A stretch of 9,925 nucleotides of DNA from an uncultured Lachnospiraceae bacterium (GCA_902783935.1 CACZTA010000300.1:1-9925); one strand, 5' to 3'. Shown: positions 1 to 8,567, counted from the first letter of the stretch. Notes: generated from the sequence alone by a model not told the origin. Translations and numbers: made by a program.

Positions 1-1
1 A

Positions 2-778
2 AAAGACATGCTCAAGGATATCGCGATCCTGACAGGCGGCACGGTCGTCTCCGACGAGATCGGCCTTGACCTCAAGGATGTGACGATTGACCAGCTCGGC
101 CGCGCGAAGGCTGTCAAGGTTCAGAAAGAAAACACCGTTATCGTTGACGGCGAAGGTAATAAAGACGAGATCGCTGACAGAGTATCCCAGATCCGGAATC
201 AGATCGCGGAGACCAAGTCCGATTTCGACCGCGAGAAGCTGCAGGAAAGACTTGCCAAACTGGCAGGCGGTGTTGCAGTCATCCGTGTCGGTGCTCCTAC
301 CGAGACAGAAATGAAAGACAAGAAGCTCCGTATGGAAGACGCCCTCAATGCGACGAGAGCCGCTGTTGAAGAAGGTATCGTTGCGGGCGGCGGCAGCTCT
401 TATGTACATGCCGCAGAATCACTTGACGGCATCATCGCAGGTCTTGCAGGCGATGAGAAGACGGGTGCCGAGATCGTGAAGAAGGCACTGGAAGCTCCTC
501 TCTACAGAATCGCTGTCAATGCCGGCCAGGAAGGCGCTGTCATCGTAAATAACGTAAAGAATGCCGAGGCAGGCACAGGCTATAACGCTCTGACGGGCGA
601 ATATGTCAATATGGTTGAAGCGGGCATCCTTGATCCGGTGAAGGTTTCCAGATCCGCACTCCAGAATGCAAACTCAATCGCAGCGACGCTGCTCACGACA
701 GAGTCTGCCGTCTCTATCATCAAGGAGCCGGAACCGCCCATGCCGGCAGGCGGCGCAGGCGGAATGGGCATGATGTAA
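2..778 (+). CDS. groEL: Chaperonin GroEL (60 kDa subunit), C-terminal part; 5' end lies outside the window
   Basis: This is the C-terminal half (about 258 residues) of the ATP-driven cytosolic folding chamber subunit. The open frame runs off the left edge, so the internal Met at base 8 is not the start. Visible family signatures are [19 protein letters not shown] (end of the apical domain), [19 protein letters not shown], and [21 protein letters not shown], which carries the conserved ATPase Asp (codon at 338-340; the equivalent of E. coli D398). [16 protein letters not shown] follows near the C-terminus. The tail ends GGAGGMGMM, a shortened form of the Gly-Gly-Met repeat tail of GroEL. An intrinsic terminator follows 31 bases after the stop, so this is the end of its operon; groES would be expected upstream but is not in view. 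Identification is secure. Confidence 0.97.
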   Translation, partial: KDMLKDIAILTGGTVVSDEIGLDLKDVTIDQLGRAKAVKVQKENTVIVDGEGNKDEIADRVSQIRNQIAETKSDFDREKLQERLAKLAGGVAVIRVGAPTETEMKDKKLRMEDALNATRAAVEEGIVAGGGSSYVHAAESLDGIIAGLAGDEKTGAEIVKKALEAPLYRIAVNAGQEGAVIVNNVKNAEAGTGYNALTGEYVNMVEAGILDPVKVSRSALQNANSIAATLLTTESAVSIIKEPEPPMPAGGAGGMGMM

Positions 779-809
779 TCCGCCGGTGCAGCAGATGTAA
801 TAATCCGGG

Positions 810-847
810 AAGATCCTCTCAGTCAGGAACTGGGAGGATCTTCTTTA
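810..847 (+). terminator. Intrinsic terminator after groEL
   Basis: A 13-bp stem (810-822 paired with 830-842, one G-T wobble) encloses a 7-base loop and is followed by CTTTAA. The T-run is short, but the stem is long and sits directly behind the groEL stop, as expected for a rho-independent terminator. Confidence 0.8.
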
Positions 848-849
848 AG

Positions 850-878
850 TTGCGCTGATATTTGTTCGGTGATACACT
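850..878 (+). promoter_or_regulatory. Weak candidate promoter for the DUF6106-like gene
   Basis: TTGCGC (850-855), 17 bases, then TACACT (873-878). Both boxes match the sigma-A consensus only partly. It is the best-spaced pair I see between the groEL terminator and the next start codon; other placements are possible. Confidence 0.25.
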
Positions 879-941
879 TATAGGCATTAAATACAGCTGT
901 ACTGTTTCCGCAATTCTGATGAAAAAGTAAGGAGAAAAGAT

Positions 942-1448
942 ATGGGAGATACATTTTGCGAACTGATTGTACCGGGAAAAGCGAGCCCTGCGGATTCGCT
1001 GAAACCGGCACTGCTCCTCACGGGCACTGCCGCTGCCGCTGTTCTGGGGCTTTTTGTTCATTCGGGCGCCATGATTCTTCTGCTGGCGTTCCTGATCGCC
1101 GATGTGATCCTGCTGCCGAAGCTCATTCTCAGAAAACATGTGGAATATGAATATACGTATGTAAACGGGACGATTGATATAGCGGCTGTCTATTCAAAAC
1201 AGGACAGGAAGGAACTGCTTTCGGTCGACCTGGAGAAGGCGGAATGCGTGGCGCCCCGGGGCTCCGCGCATCTCGGTGAATACGGAGAGACTTACCGGGA
1301 GGCGGATTATTCGGCCGGAGACGGGACGAATCCGCCATATGTTATCGTACTGGGCGGCGAAGACAAGAAGAAAATCCTTCTGCAGCTTAATCAGGAGATG
1401 ATCGATGACCTGCGTGCCAGAATGCCCCGGAAAGTATTTCTCTCATAA
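942..1448 (+). CDS. Small two-helix membrane protein, DUF6106-like
   Basis: This is a 168-residue protein of unknown function. Two hydrophobic segments (about residues 22-39 and 42-59) form a hairpin in the membrane. They are followed by a soluble C-terminal domain that starts with the tyrosine-rich stretch VEYEYTYVNGTIDI (about 67-80) and probably lies in the cytoplasm. The layout of N-terminal helical hairpin, EYEYxYVNGxxDI motif and short beta-rich tail matches my recollection of the DUF6106 family, found mainly in Lachnospiraceae; a profile search would settle it. The start is supported by AAGGAG (929-934) placed 7 bases before the ATG. It stands between the groEL terminator and the guaB promoter, so it is probably its own transcription unit. 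No catalytic motif is visible. Confidence 0.8.
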   Translation: MGDTFCELIVPGKASPADSLKPALLLTGTAAAAVLGLFVHSGAMILLLAFLIADVILLPKLILRKHVEYEYTYVNGTIDIAAVYSKQDRKELLSVDLEKAECVAPRGSAHLGEYGETYREADYSAGDGTNPPYVIVLGGEDKKKILLQLNQEMIDDLRARMPRKVFLS

Positions 1449-1458
1449 AGAATTTCAC

Positions 1459-1487
1459 TTGAGCATGCGGAAGGAAACTGATATAGT
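1459..1487 (+). promoter_or_regulatory. Sigma-A promoter with extended -10 for guaB
   Basis: TTGAGC (1459-1464), a 17-base spacer, then TATAGT (1482-1487), with TG at 1479-1480 one base upstream giving an extended -10. Transcription would start near 1494 and leave a leader of about 54 bases, too short for a purine riboswitch plus expression platform. Confidence 0.7.
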
Positions 1488-1502
1488 AATACGAAATAAT
1501 GA

Positions 1503-3005
<1,503 letters not shown>

Positions 3006-3022
3006 TCCGGAAATAAGCATTT

Positions 3023-4006
3023 ATGACAGAAAAAGAACGCAGAAAGAGAATCAGACAGAGAAAAGAGGCGCGGTCCCGTGTGCTGCGCCTCCGCTGTCTG
3101 GTTTTTTTTGTTATTCTGGGGCTGGCAGCAGTCGTTGTGCTGATCGGACTGACCAGATACAGGGGACAGGCAGGAGCGGAAAAGGAGATGAGCGTACAGG
3201 TGTCTGACGTGACGGAGGAGGTAAACACCGAGCCGGTTCCCGAGATGCTGGATCTGACCGGGAACATACGGAAACAGGGAGACCTGATTCTGGTCAATGC
3301 CGGCCATGCATATGACTTTGAGGCGAACAGAGATCTTGCCCTTGTCCGGATACGGGAGGCGCAGACATATGAGTATCCGACGGATAAAGAGAGCTTTGAG
3401 GCGGCAGAAAAGATCATGCCGGCCCTTGATGCGATGATCCGTGCGTGTGATGAAGCGATGGGAACCCGTGAAACGAGTATCAGCAGCGCCTACAGGACAG
3501 AGGAATATCAGCGCAATGTCGTGCAGGAAACTGCTGAGCTGTACGGGGAGGACTATGCAGCAAAATATGCGGCTAAACCCGGATACAGTGAGCATCACAC
3601 CGGTCTGGCCGTTGATCTCGGAATAACCTATGCTGACGGTGAGGCCGGATCCTTTTCCGAGAGCCCGAATGCGGTGTGGATGGCGGAGCATTGTACTGAG
3701 TACGGCTTTGTCAGGCGGTATGCGGAAGACAAACAGGAGATTACCGGAATCAGCAATGAGGCGTGGCACTTCCGGTATGTAGGGAAACCGCATGCGGCTT
3801 ATATGAAAGAACAAAATCTCTGTCTGGAGGAATATCTGGATTATCTGAAAGAAAATACAGAGGAAAATCAGCCACTTTTAATAAGAATGGGCACAGAAAC
3901 CTTTAAGGTGTGGTATACTGTTGCAGAAACCATACAAAAACCCGAAGGAGATTATGCAATATCGGGAGACAACGCAGGAGGAGTCATTATCACAGCAAAG
4001 ATATGA
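3023..4006 (+). CDS. Membrane-anchored D-alanyl-D-alanine carboxypeptidase, M15B (VanY/DacY-type) family
   Basis: This is a zinc peptidase that trims the terminal D-Ala of peptidoglycan stem peptides outside the membrane. The 327-residue protein begins with a very basic stretch (residues 1-24) and one hydrophobic segment (about 25-44), fitting a signal anchor with the catalytic domain outside. The M15 motifs are complete: SAYRTEEYQ (155-163) with the substrate-binding Arg158; SEHHTGLAVD (189-198) supplying zinc ligands His191 and Asp198; and EAWHFRY (246-252) supplying the general base Glu246 and zinc ligand His249. About 75 residues follow the core, longer than a minimal VanY domain, ending in a beta-like stretch with no motif I know. 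The ribosome binding site is weak (CCGGAAAT at 3007-3014). VanY of glycopeptide-resistance clusters belongs to the same family, but no van regulators or ligases are nearby, so a housekeeping wall role is more likely. Confidence 0.92.
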   Translation: MTEKERRKRIRQRKEARSRVLRLRCLVFFVILGLAAVVVLIGLTRYRGQAGAEKEMSVQVSDVTEEVNTEPVPEMLDLTGNIRKQGDLILVNAGHAYDFEANRDLALVRIREAQTYEYPTDKESFEAAEKIMPALDAMIRACDEAMGTRETSISSAYRTEEYQRNVVQETAELYGEDYAAKYAAKPGYSEHHTGLAVDLGITYADGEAGSFSESPNAVWMAEHCTEYGFVRRYAEDKQEITGISNEAWHFRYVGKPHAAYMKEQNLCLEEYLDYLKENTEENQPLLIRMGTETFKVWYTVAETIQKPEGDYAISGDNAGGVIITAKI

Positions 4007-4014
4007 CGGATAAT
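3987..4014 (+). promoter_or_regulatory. Candidate promoter for the xre-purO-AICARFT-aldolase cluster
   Basis: TTATCA (3987-3992), 16 bases, then GATAAT (4009-4014), overlapping the end of the carboxypeptidase gene and ending 44 bases before the preferred XRE start. A second possibility is the extended -10 TGGTATACT at 3911-3919, which lacks a good -35. No terminator separates the cluster from the carboxypeptidase gene, so readthrough from guaB is also possible. Confidence 0.35.
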
Positions 4015-4057
4015 TGCATAGGCTGGTATTAGTTACATGAAAAGAGGGGTGAATGGA

Positions 4058-4294
4058 ATGATGCCAAAAATAACACTTAAAGCAGCCCGTGTAAATGCGG
4101 GCATGACACAGGACGATGTGGCCCGTGTTCTCCACAGGACAAAGCAGACGATTGTGAACTGGGAAACCGGTGTGACAGATATCCGCTATAATGACCTTCA
4201 TGCATTGTCGGATCTGTATGAGATGCCGATCGAATATATAAAAATTCCCGAGCGTAAAGGGAAGAACCACACAAAATCAGGAGGAACCGACTGA
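4058..4294 (+). CDS. Small XRE-family (Cro/CI-type) DNA-binding protein
   Basis: This is a compact protein made almost entirely of one helix-turn-helix domain. Residues 8-37 (KAARVNAGMTQDDVARVLHR, then a short linker and QTIVNWETG) show the classic XRE pattern with a recognition helix ending in NWETG. A short helical continuation (YNDLHALSDLYEMPIEYI) and a basic tail follow, with no ligand-binding domain. I chose the ATG at 4058 (78 residues) because GAGGGG at 4044-4049 sits 8 bases before it; the in-frame ATG at 4037 has no ribosome binding site and would add 7 residues. Its stop overlaps the purO start by one base (TGATG). That coupling suggests it regulates, or is produced together with, the downstream purine genes; the regulatory role is inference. 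Confidence 0.88.
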   Translation: MMPKITLKAARVNAGMTQDDVARVLHRTKQTIVNWETGVTDIRYNDLHALSDLYEMPIEYIKIPERKGKNHTKSGGTD

Positions 4295-5007
4295 TGATTA
4301 TCCGGAATCTGGAGCATATCCTGTCTGAAAACCGATATCCCGGCCGGGGGATTATGATCGGGCGCACACATGACGGCATACATGCCGCCATTGCCTATTT
4401 TATCATGGGAAGAAGTGAGAACTCCCGCAACCGCATTTTTGTGGAAGACGGGGAAGGCATACGGACAAAGGCTTATGACGAGACAAAGCTCACGGATCCG
4501 AGCCTGATTATTTATGCTCCCGTGCGTGTGCTCGGTAATAAAACCGTCGTGACAAACGGTGACCAGACAGATACGATCTGCGAAGGACTGGACCGGCAGA
4601 TGACTTTTGAACAGTCGCTGCGCCCGAGGCGTTATGAACCGGACGGGCCGAATTATACCCCGAGAATTTCCGGTGTCGTACACCTCCTGGACGGCGGGTT
4701 TAATTATGCGCTGTCTATTCTGAAGAGCGCTGACGGAAACCCTGATTCAGATCTCCGGTATACATTTTCCTATTCGCCGGCTCTGCCGGGCGAAGGGCGT
4801 TTCATAAGCACATATATGGGTGACGGCAATCCGCTTCCGTCCTTTGAGGGAGAGCCTCTCAGGGTCGAGGTGGGTGACGATCTCGACGTCATGACGGAGG
4901 GACTCTGGTCTTCCCTTAATGAAGACAACAGGGTATCCCTGTTTACGCGGTTTATCGATTTGAGAGACGGCTCGTATGAGTCGAGAATTATCAATAAAAA
5001 CTGCTGA
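4294..5007 (+). CDS. purO: IMP cyclohydrolase, PurO type
   Basis: This is predicted to close the ring of FAICAR to give IMP, the last step of de novo purine synthesis, in the cytosol. The 237-residue protein is unrelated to the cyclohydrolase domain of bifunctional PurH and resembles the PurO family first described in archaea (Pfam IMP_cyclohyd). Recognisable segments are YPGRGIMIG (15-23), AYFIMGRSENSRNR (34-47), TNGDQTDTI (87-95) and YEPDGPNYTPRISG (114-127), which agree with family motifs from memory. The start codon overlaps the XRE stop, and AGGAGG (4279-4284) is 9 bases upstream, within the end of the XRE gene. The AICAR transformylase gene begins 33 bases downstream, so the two products perform consecutive reactions. 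Function is assigned from family and context together. Confidence 0.92.
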   Translation: MIIRNLEHILSENRYPGRGIMIGRTHDGIHAAIAYFIMGRSENSRNRIFVEDGEGIRTKAYDETKLTDPSLIIYAPVRVLGNKTVVTNGDQTDTICEGLDRQMTFEQSLRPRRYEPDGPNYTPRISGVVHLLDGGFNYALSILKSADGNPDSDLRYTFSYSPALPGEGRFISTYMGDGNPLPSFEGEPLRVEVGDDLDVMTEGLWSSLNEDNRVSLFTRFIDLRDGSYESRIINKNC

Positions 5008-5040
5008 CGGCTATTTATAAAGACGAAAGGAAAACGTTTC

Positions 5041-6219
5041 ATGCAGGAACTTGGACTGAAATACGGATGCAACCCGAATCAGACCCCATCCAGGATCTAT
5101 GTGAATGACGGGCGGCCGCTCCCGGTTCGTGTTCTGTCCGGGCGCCCCGGATATATTAATTTCATGGATGCGCTGAACGGATGGCAGCTCGTGACGGATA
5201 TGAAGCGTGCGACGGGACTTCCGTCTGCAGCCAGCTTTAAACATGTGTCTCCCGCCGGTGCGGCCTGCGGGCTTCCGCTGGATGAGACACTGAAGAAGAT
5301 CTATTTTGTGGAGGATATGGGAGACCTCTCGCCGCTTGCCTGCGCATACGCGCGTGCCCGCGGCGCAGACAGGATGAGTTCATTCGGTGATTTTATTTCC
5401 CTGAGTGACATCTGCGATGAGGAAACCGCGAGGGTGATAAAGCCGGAGGTCTCGGACGGCGTCATTGCGCCGGGATATACGGATGCGGCGCTTGCGATTC
5501 TGAAAGAGAAGAAGAAAGGGAATTACAATATTATTGAAATCGACCCGGATTACAGGCCGGCTGCCCTTGAGCGGAAGGATGTTTTCGGCATTACATTTGA
5601 ACAGGGCCGCAATGATCTTCAGATTGATGAGACGCTGCTGGCAGATGTCGTGACAAAGAAAAAAGACATTCCGGCAGAGGCCAAAAGGGATCTGGTCATT
5701 TCCCTGATCACGCTGAAATATACGCAGTCCAACTCTGTGGCGTATGCTGCGGACGGGCAGGCGATCGGGATCGGGGCCGGGCAGCAGTCCCGCGTTCACT
5801 GTGTGAGGCTTGCCGGGAGCAAAGCCGACAACTGGATGCTGAGGAAAAGCCCGCGCGTCCTGGAGCTGCCTTTTGTCGATAATATCCGGCGCGCAGACAG
5901 GGATAATGCCATTGATGTCTATATCGGCGCCGAATCTGAGGATGTTCTGCGGGACGGCGCCTGGCAGAAGGTCTTTAAAGTCAGGCCGGATGCATTTACG
6001 GAAGAACAGAAGAGAGTGTGGCTTGATCAGCAGAAGGGTGTCTCTCTCGGCTCGGATGCATTTTTCCCGTTCCCGGACAGTATTGAAAGAGCACGGAAAT
6101 CAGGAGTCATGTATGTTGCGGAACCCGGAGGTTCCGTGAGAGACGATGAAGTGATTTCCTGCTGTGATGATTACGGAATGGCGATGGCTTTTACGGGAAT
6201 CCGTCTGTTCCATCATTAA
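5041..6219 (+). CDS. AICAR transformylase (phosphoribosylaminoimidazolecarboxamide formyltransferase), stand-alone
   Basis: This transfers a formyl group from 10-formyl-tetrahydrofolate to AICAR, giving FAICAR for the cyclohydrolase encoded just upstream. At 392 residues it contains only the transformylase part of PurH; the N-terminal cyclohydrolase domain (about 200 residues in bifunctional PurH) is absent. The catalytic Lys-His pair is visible in AASFKHVSPAGAA (K67, H68). Other conserved segments are TLKYTQSNSVAYA (224-236), GIGAGQQSRVHCVRLAGSKA (243-262) and SDAFFPFPDSIERA (338-351). AAAGGA (5026-5031) is 9 bases before the ATG. The aldolase gene follows 18 bases after the stop. Because the gene does not encode the bifunctional enzyme, the symbol purH is withheld, although some annotations use it. 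Confidence 0.94.
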   Translation: MQELGLKYGCNPNQTPSRIYVNDGRPLPVRVLSGRPGYINFMDALNGWQLVTDMKRATGLPSAASFKHVSPAGAACGLPLDETLKKIYFVEDMGDLSPLACAYARARGADRMSSFGDFISLSDICDEETARVIKPEVSDGVIAPGYTDAALAILKEKKKGNYNIIEIDPDYRPAALERKDVFGITFEQGRNDLQIDETLLADVVTKKKDIPAEAKRDLVISLITLKYTQSNSVAYAADGQAIGIGAGQQSRVHCVRLAGSKADNWMLRKSPRVLELPFVDNIRRADRDNAIDVYIGAESEDVLRDGAWQKVFKVRPDAFTEEQKRVWLDQQKGVSLGSDAFFPFPDSIERARKSGVMYVAEPGGSVRDDEVISCCDDYGMAMAFTGIRLFHH

Positions 6220-6237
6220 TGAAGGGGGTGCTGACCT

Positions 6238-7068
6238 GTGCTTGTCAACCTGAAAGAGATCCTGCAGCCTGCCAGAGAGCAGAAATATTGCGTCGGACAT
6301 TTTGATATTGTCAATATAGAGATGGCGAGAGGCGTCATCGCAGCAGCTGAGGAAATCGGTGCGCCGGTCGTGCTGGGTATCGAAGAGTGCCAGCTGAAGG
6401 TCTGCCCGCTTGATGATTTTGCTTCTTTTGTCCTTCCGCTTGCGCGGAAAGCCTCTGTGCCGGTGGCGGTTCATTTCGATCATGGCCTGACGTTTGCGCG
6501 CTGTATTGAAGCCCTGAAGCTCGGTTTTACCTCTGTCAATTTCGACTGCTCGAGAGACATATTCGAGATCAATGAAGCGAAAGTGGCGGAGATGGCGAAG
6601 ACCGCCCATGCATTCGGTGCGGCGGTGGAAGCCGAGCTCGGGTATACACCGTACGCGTCAGAAGTGGATGACAATGCATCTGATTTCTTTACAGATCCTT
6701 CGCAGACGCGCGAATATGTGGAAGCGACGGAGATTGACGCCCTGGCTATTTCCGTCGGGACAGCCCATGGAGAGTATCTCCAGACGCCCAGACTTGATTA
6801 CGGCAGGATCCGGGCGATTGCAGACGCTGCAAACGTCCCGCTCGTCCTCCACGGAGGATCCGGTCTGTCAGACAATACAATCCGTCAGGCGATTAAGAGC
6901 GGTGTGTCCAAAATTGATATTTTTACGGATATCAATATTGCATGCTGCCAGGGCGCGATTCAGGCTTATAATGACGGCGTGAATATGATCAGCGATGTGA
7001 TTCCTTATGAAGAACATGCGGTTAAGGCGGCGGCAGCGGAGAAGATCCGGCTGTTCCTGAACCGCTGA
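6238..7068 (+). CDS. Class II (zinc-dependent) aldolase, fructose/tagatose-bisphosphate aldolase-like
   Basis: This is a 276-residue TIM-barrel aldolase of the FbaA/GatY/KbaY superfamily, which cleaves ketose (bis)phosphates to dihydroxyacetone phosphate and an aldehyde. Family motifs: HFDHG (79-83) with catalytic Asp81 and zinc ligand His82; EAELG (131-135) with a conserved Glu; GTAHGEY (174-180) with zinc ligand His177; and LHGGSG (204-209) with zinc ligand His205. The segment usually written K-(I/V)-N-(I/V)-x-T-(D/E) reads KIDIFTD (225-231), so the conserved Asn is replaced by Asp227. Translation starts at GTG, supported by AAGGGGG (6222-6228) 9 bases upstream. It is the last gene of the purine cluster. 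Fructose-1,6-bisphosphate is the default guess; the context and the Asp leave room for another phosphosugar. Confidence 0.88.
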   Translation: MLVNLKEILQPAREQKYCVGHFDIVNIEMARGVIAAAEEIGAPVVLGIEECQLKVCPLDDFASFVLPLARKASVPVAVHFDHGLTFARCIEALKLGFTSVNFDCSRDIFEINEAKVAEMAKTAHAFGAAVEAELGYTPYASEVDDNASDFFTDPSQTREYVEATEIDALAISVGTAHGEYLQTPRLDYGRIRAIADAANVPLVLHGGSGLSDNTIRQAIKSGVSKIDIFTDINIACCQGAIQAYNDGVNMISDVIPYEEHAVKAAAAEKIRLFLNR

Positions 7069-7084
7069 TAAAGATGAAAGAAAT

Positions 7085-7124
7085 CCCCTGTCTTCCCGAC
7101 GACGGAAGACAGGGGTTGTTTTTT
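7085..7124 (+). terminator. Strong intrinsic terminator between convergent operons
   Basis: A perfect 12-bp GC-rich stem (7085-7096 paired with 7104-7115) with a 7-base loop is followed by TTGTTTTTT on the plus strand. It ends the purine/aldolase cluster. On the minus strand the same hairpin lies just beyond the ilvE stop and is followed by a weaker T-rich tract, so it may work in both directions. Confidence 0.93.
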
Positions 7125-7132
7125 ATAACTTC

Positions 7133-8152
7133 TTATACTTCGTAGATCCATCCTTCGGGTGCTTCTATGCGGCCCATCTGAATGCCTGTAAGCGTGTCAT
7201 AGAGCTTCTGGGTCTTCGGGCCCATCTTCTCCATGCCGCTCGGGAAGCAGATCTCGCGGCCGTGATCGACGATTTTGCCGACAGGTGAGATGACGGCAGC
7301 TGTGCCGCAGAGGCCGGCTTCTTCGAACTCGGACAGTTCTTCAAGCGGGATCTCGCGTTCTTCCACTTCCATGCCGAGATAATGCTCTGCGATATATTCC
7401 AGAGAGCGGCGTGTAATGGACGGAAGGATGGACGGAGATGCCACGGTGATGAATTTATTATCCCTGATGAAGATAATGTTGGCGCCGCCGGTCTCTTCTA
7501 CTTTTGTTCTGGTGGCGGAATCCGGATAAAGATTCTCATTGAAGCCCTCTCTGTGCGCCTGCTGGATCGCGTGAAGGCTCATGGCATAATTCAGCCCTGC
7601 CTTGATATGGCCGGTTCCGCGGGGCGCTGCGCGGTCAAAATCGGCAATCTTGAGCGTCACGGGTTTTGCGCCGCCCTTGAAATACGGGCCTACAGGCGTT
7701 GTAAGAATGCGGAACTGGTAATCATCCGCCGGCTTGACGCCGATGACGGAGTTAATGCCGAATTCGAAAGGTCTTAAGTACATGGTGGCTCCGGAACCGT
7801 AGGGCGGTACCCAGCTCTCGTTTGCGCGTACAACGCGGAGAACCGCATCGATAAAACGGTCTTCGGGGAATGCGGGCATTTCGAGCCATGCTGCGGACGA
7901 AGCCATGCGGGAAGCGTTCAGGTCGGGGCGGAATGTGACGATTCGGCCGTCTTCCGTTGTATAAGCCTTGAGTCCTTCAAAAACGGATTGTGAGTATTGA
8001 AGCACGCAGGCGCATTCGGACATGGTGATTGTGTGCTCCGGTGTGAGGTGTCCCTCATCCCAGCTGCCGTTCCGGTAATCGGAGACATAGCTTTTATCCG
8101 TCCGGATGTAATTGAATCCGAGATTTCCCCAATCGATGTTCTGTTTTGTCAT
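7133..8152 (-). CDS. ilvE: Branched-chain amino acid aminotransferase
   Basis: This is a PLP-dependent fold-type IV (class IV) transaminase that interconverts Leu, Ile and Val with their 2-oxo acids using glutamate/2-oxoglutarate, in the cytosol. Its 339 residues fit the longer bacterial/eukaryotic BCAT type. Visible signatures: QSVFEGLKAY (55-64), FRPDLNASRM (74-83) with a cofactor-phosphate Arg, RGTGHIKAGLNYAMS (178-192) with the PLP-binding Lys184, KVEETGGANIIF (217-228) with the conserved Glu220, SITRRS (245-250) and GTAAVISPVG (283-292). AGGGAGG (minus strand, 8168-8162) is 9 bases before the ATG. It is the second gene of a two-gene minus-strand unit behind a small membrane protein. No other branched-chain synthesis gene is in view, so it could serve synthesis or breakdown. 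Confidence 0.96.
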   Translation of the reverse strand: MTKQNIDWGNLGFNYIRTDKSYVSDYRNGSWDEGHLTPEHTITMSECACVLQYSQSVFEGLKAYTTEDGRIVTFRPDLNASRMASSAAWLEMPAFPEDRFIDAVLRVVRANESWVPPYGSGATMYLRPFEFGINSVIGVKPADDYQFRILTTPVGPYFKGGAKPVTLKIADFDRAAPRGTGHIKAGLNYAMSLHAIQQAHREGFNENLYPDSATRTKVEETGGANIIFIRDNKFITVASPSILPSITRRSLEYIAEHYLGMEVEEREIPLEELSEFEEAGLCGTAAVISPVGKIVDHGREICFPSGMEKMGPKTQKLYDTLTGIQMGRIEAPEGWIYEV

Positions 8153-8170
8153 TTGCTTTTACCTCCCTAT

Positions 8171-8482
8171 TCATTTTCTGCAGAATTTCCGCAGACAGAA
8201 AACGTATACGGCCAATGAAAGAATACTTAATACTATGGAAAAAATACCTGTATTAAACGGCAGGCTGTCACCTGCAAGGATCAGGATTTCGCTCAGAAGA
8301 AGTACAAAGCAGAAAATTACTGTCGCTGCGGACAGCTTTTTCAGATCATATTCATCAAGCATGTCCTGTGCTTTGCTGCCCCCGAAGAGTGAAAGCGCAC
8401 GGTCTCCGTTCCCTGTCAGAAACATGACAATGGTAAGGACCAGTATGCCGACAATAAGATAGTCCCAGAGCTGAAAAGCCAT
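8171..8482 (-). CDS. Small three-helix membrane protein, possibly DUF3784-like
   Basis: This is a 103-residue protein with three hydrophobic segments at about residues 5-23, 50-69 and 77-97. The loop between the first two (TGNGDRALSLFGGSKAQDML, then DEYDLKKL) is polar. The pattern of G(K/N)G after helix 1 and a Tyr-Asp-x-x-Lys-Leu stretch before helix 2 resembles the small Firmicutes DUF3784 proteins, but the similarity is judged by eye and is weak. It reads as a real gene: AAGGAAGG (minus strand, 8497-8490) stands 7 bases before the ATG, a plausible promoter precedes it, and the ilvE start follows 18 bases after its stop with the ilvE ribosome binding site in that gap. Function is unknown; co-transcription with ilvE could hint at amino-acid handling, but that is speculative. 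Confidence 0.8.
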   Translation of the reverse strand: MAFQLWDYLIVGILVLTIVMFLTGNGDRALSLFGGSKAQDMLDEYDLKKLSAATVIFCFVLLLSEILILAGDSLPFNTGIFSIVLSILSLAVYVFCLRKFCRK

Positions 8483-8516
8483 AAAAGTACCTTCCTTTAA
8501 ACACTATACAGGCCTT

Positions 8517-8545
8517 ATTTTAATCTAAACTTACGTCTGATGCAA
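8517..8545 (-). promoter_or_regulatory. Candidate promoter of the small membrane protein-ilvE unit
   Basis: On the minus strand, TTGCAT (8545-8540), 17 bases, then TAAAAT (8522-8517) lies about 35 bases before the start codon. A TATAGT at 8508-8503 is closer but would put the transcript start inside the ribosome binding site, so it is less likely. The leader is too short for a T-box. Confidence 0.5.
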
Positions 8546-8567
8546 GACAGATGTCGCGCCGGTGTGT

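Noticed and set aside
3023..4006. VanY as part of a vancomycin-resistance cluster
   Set aside because: No VanRS, VanH/A/X or ligase genes are present; the neighbours are purine housekeeping genes.
6119..6136. Perfect hairpin GGAACC-CGGA-GGTTCC inside the AICAR transformylase gene
   Set aside because: It encodes the conserved-looking EPGGS stretch and has no T-run; best explained as coding coincidence rather than a terminator.
8483..8516. Possible T-box or attenuator before the ilvE unit
   Set aside because: The leader is only about 30 bases and carries no specifier, antiterminator bulge or terminator.
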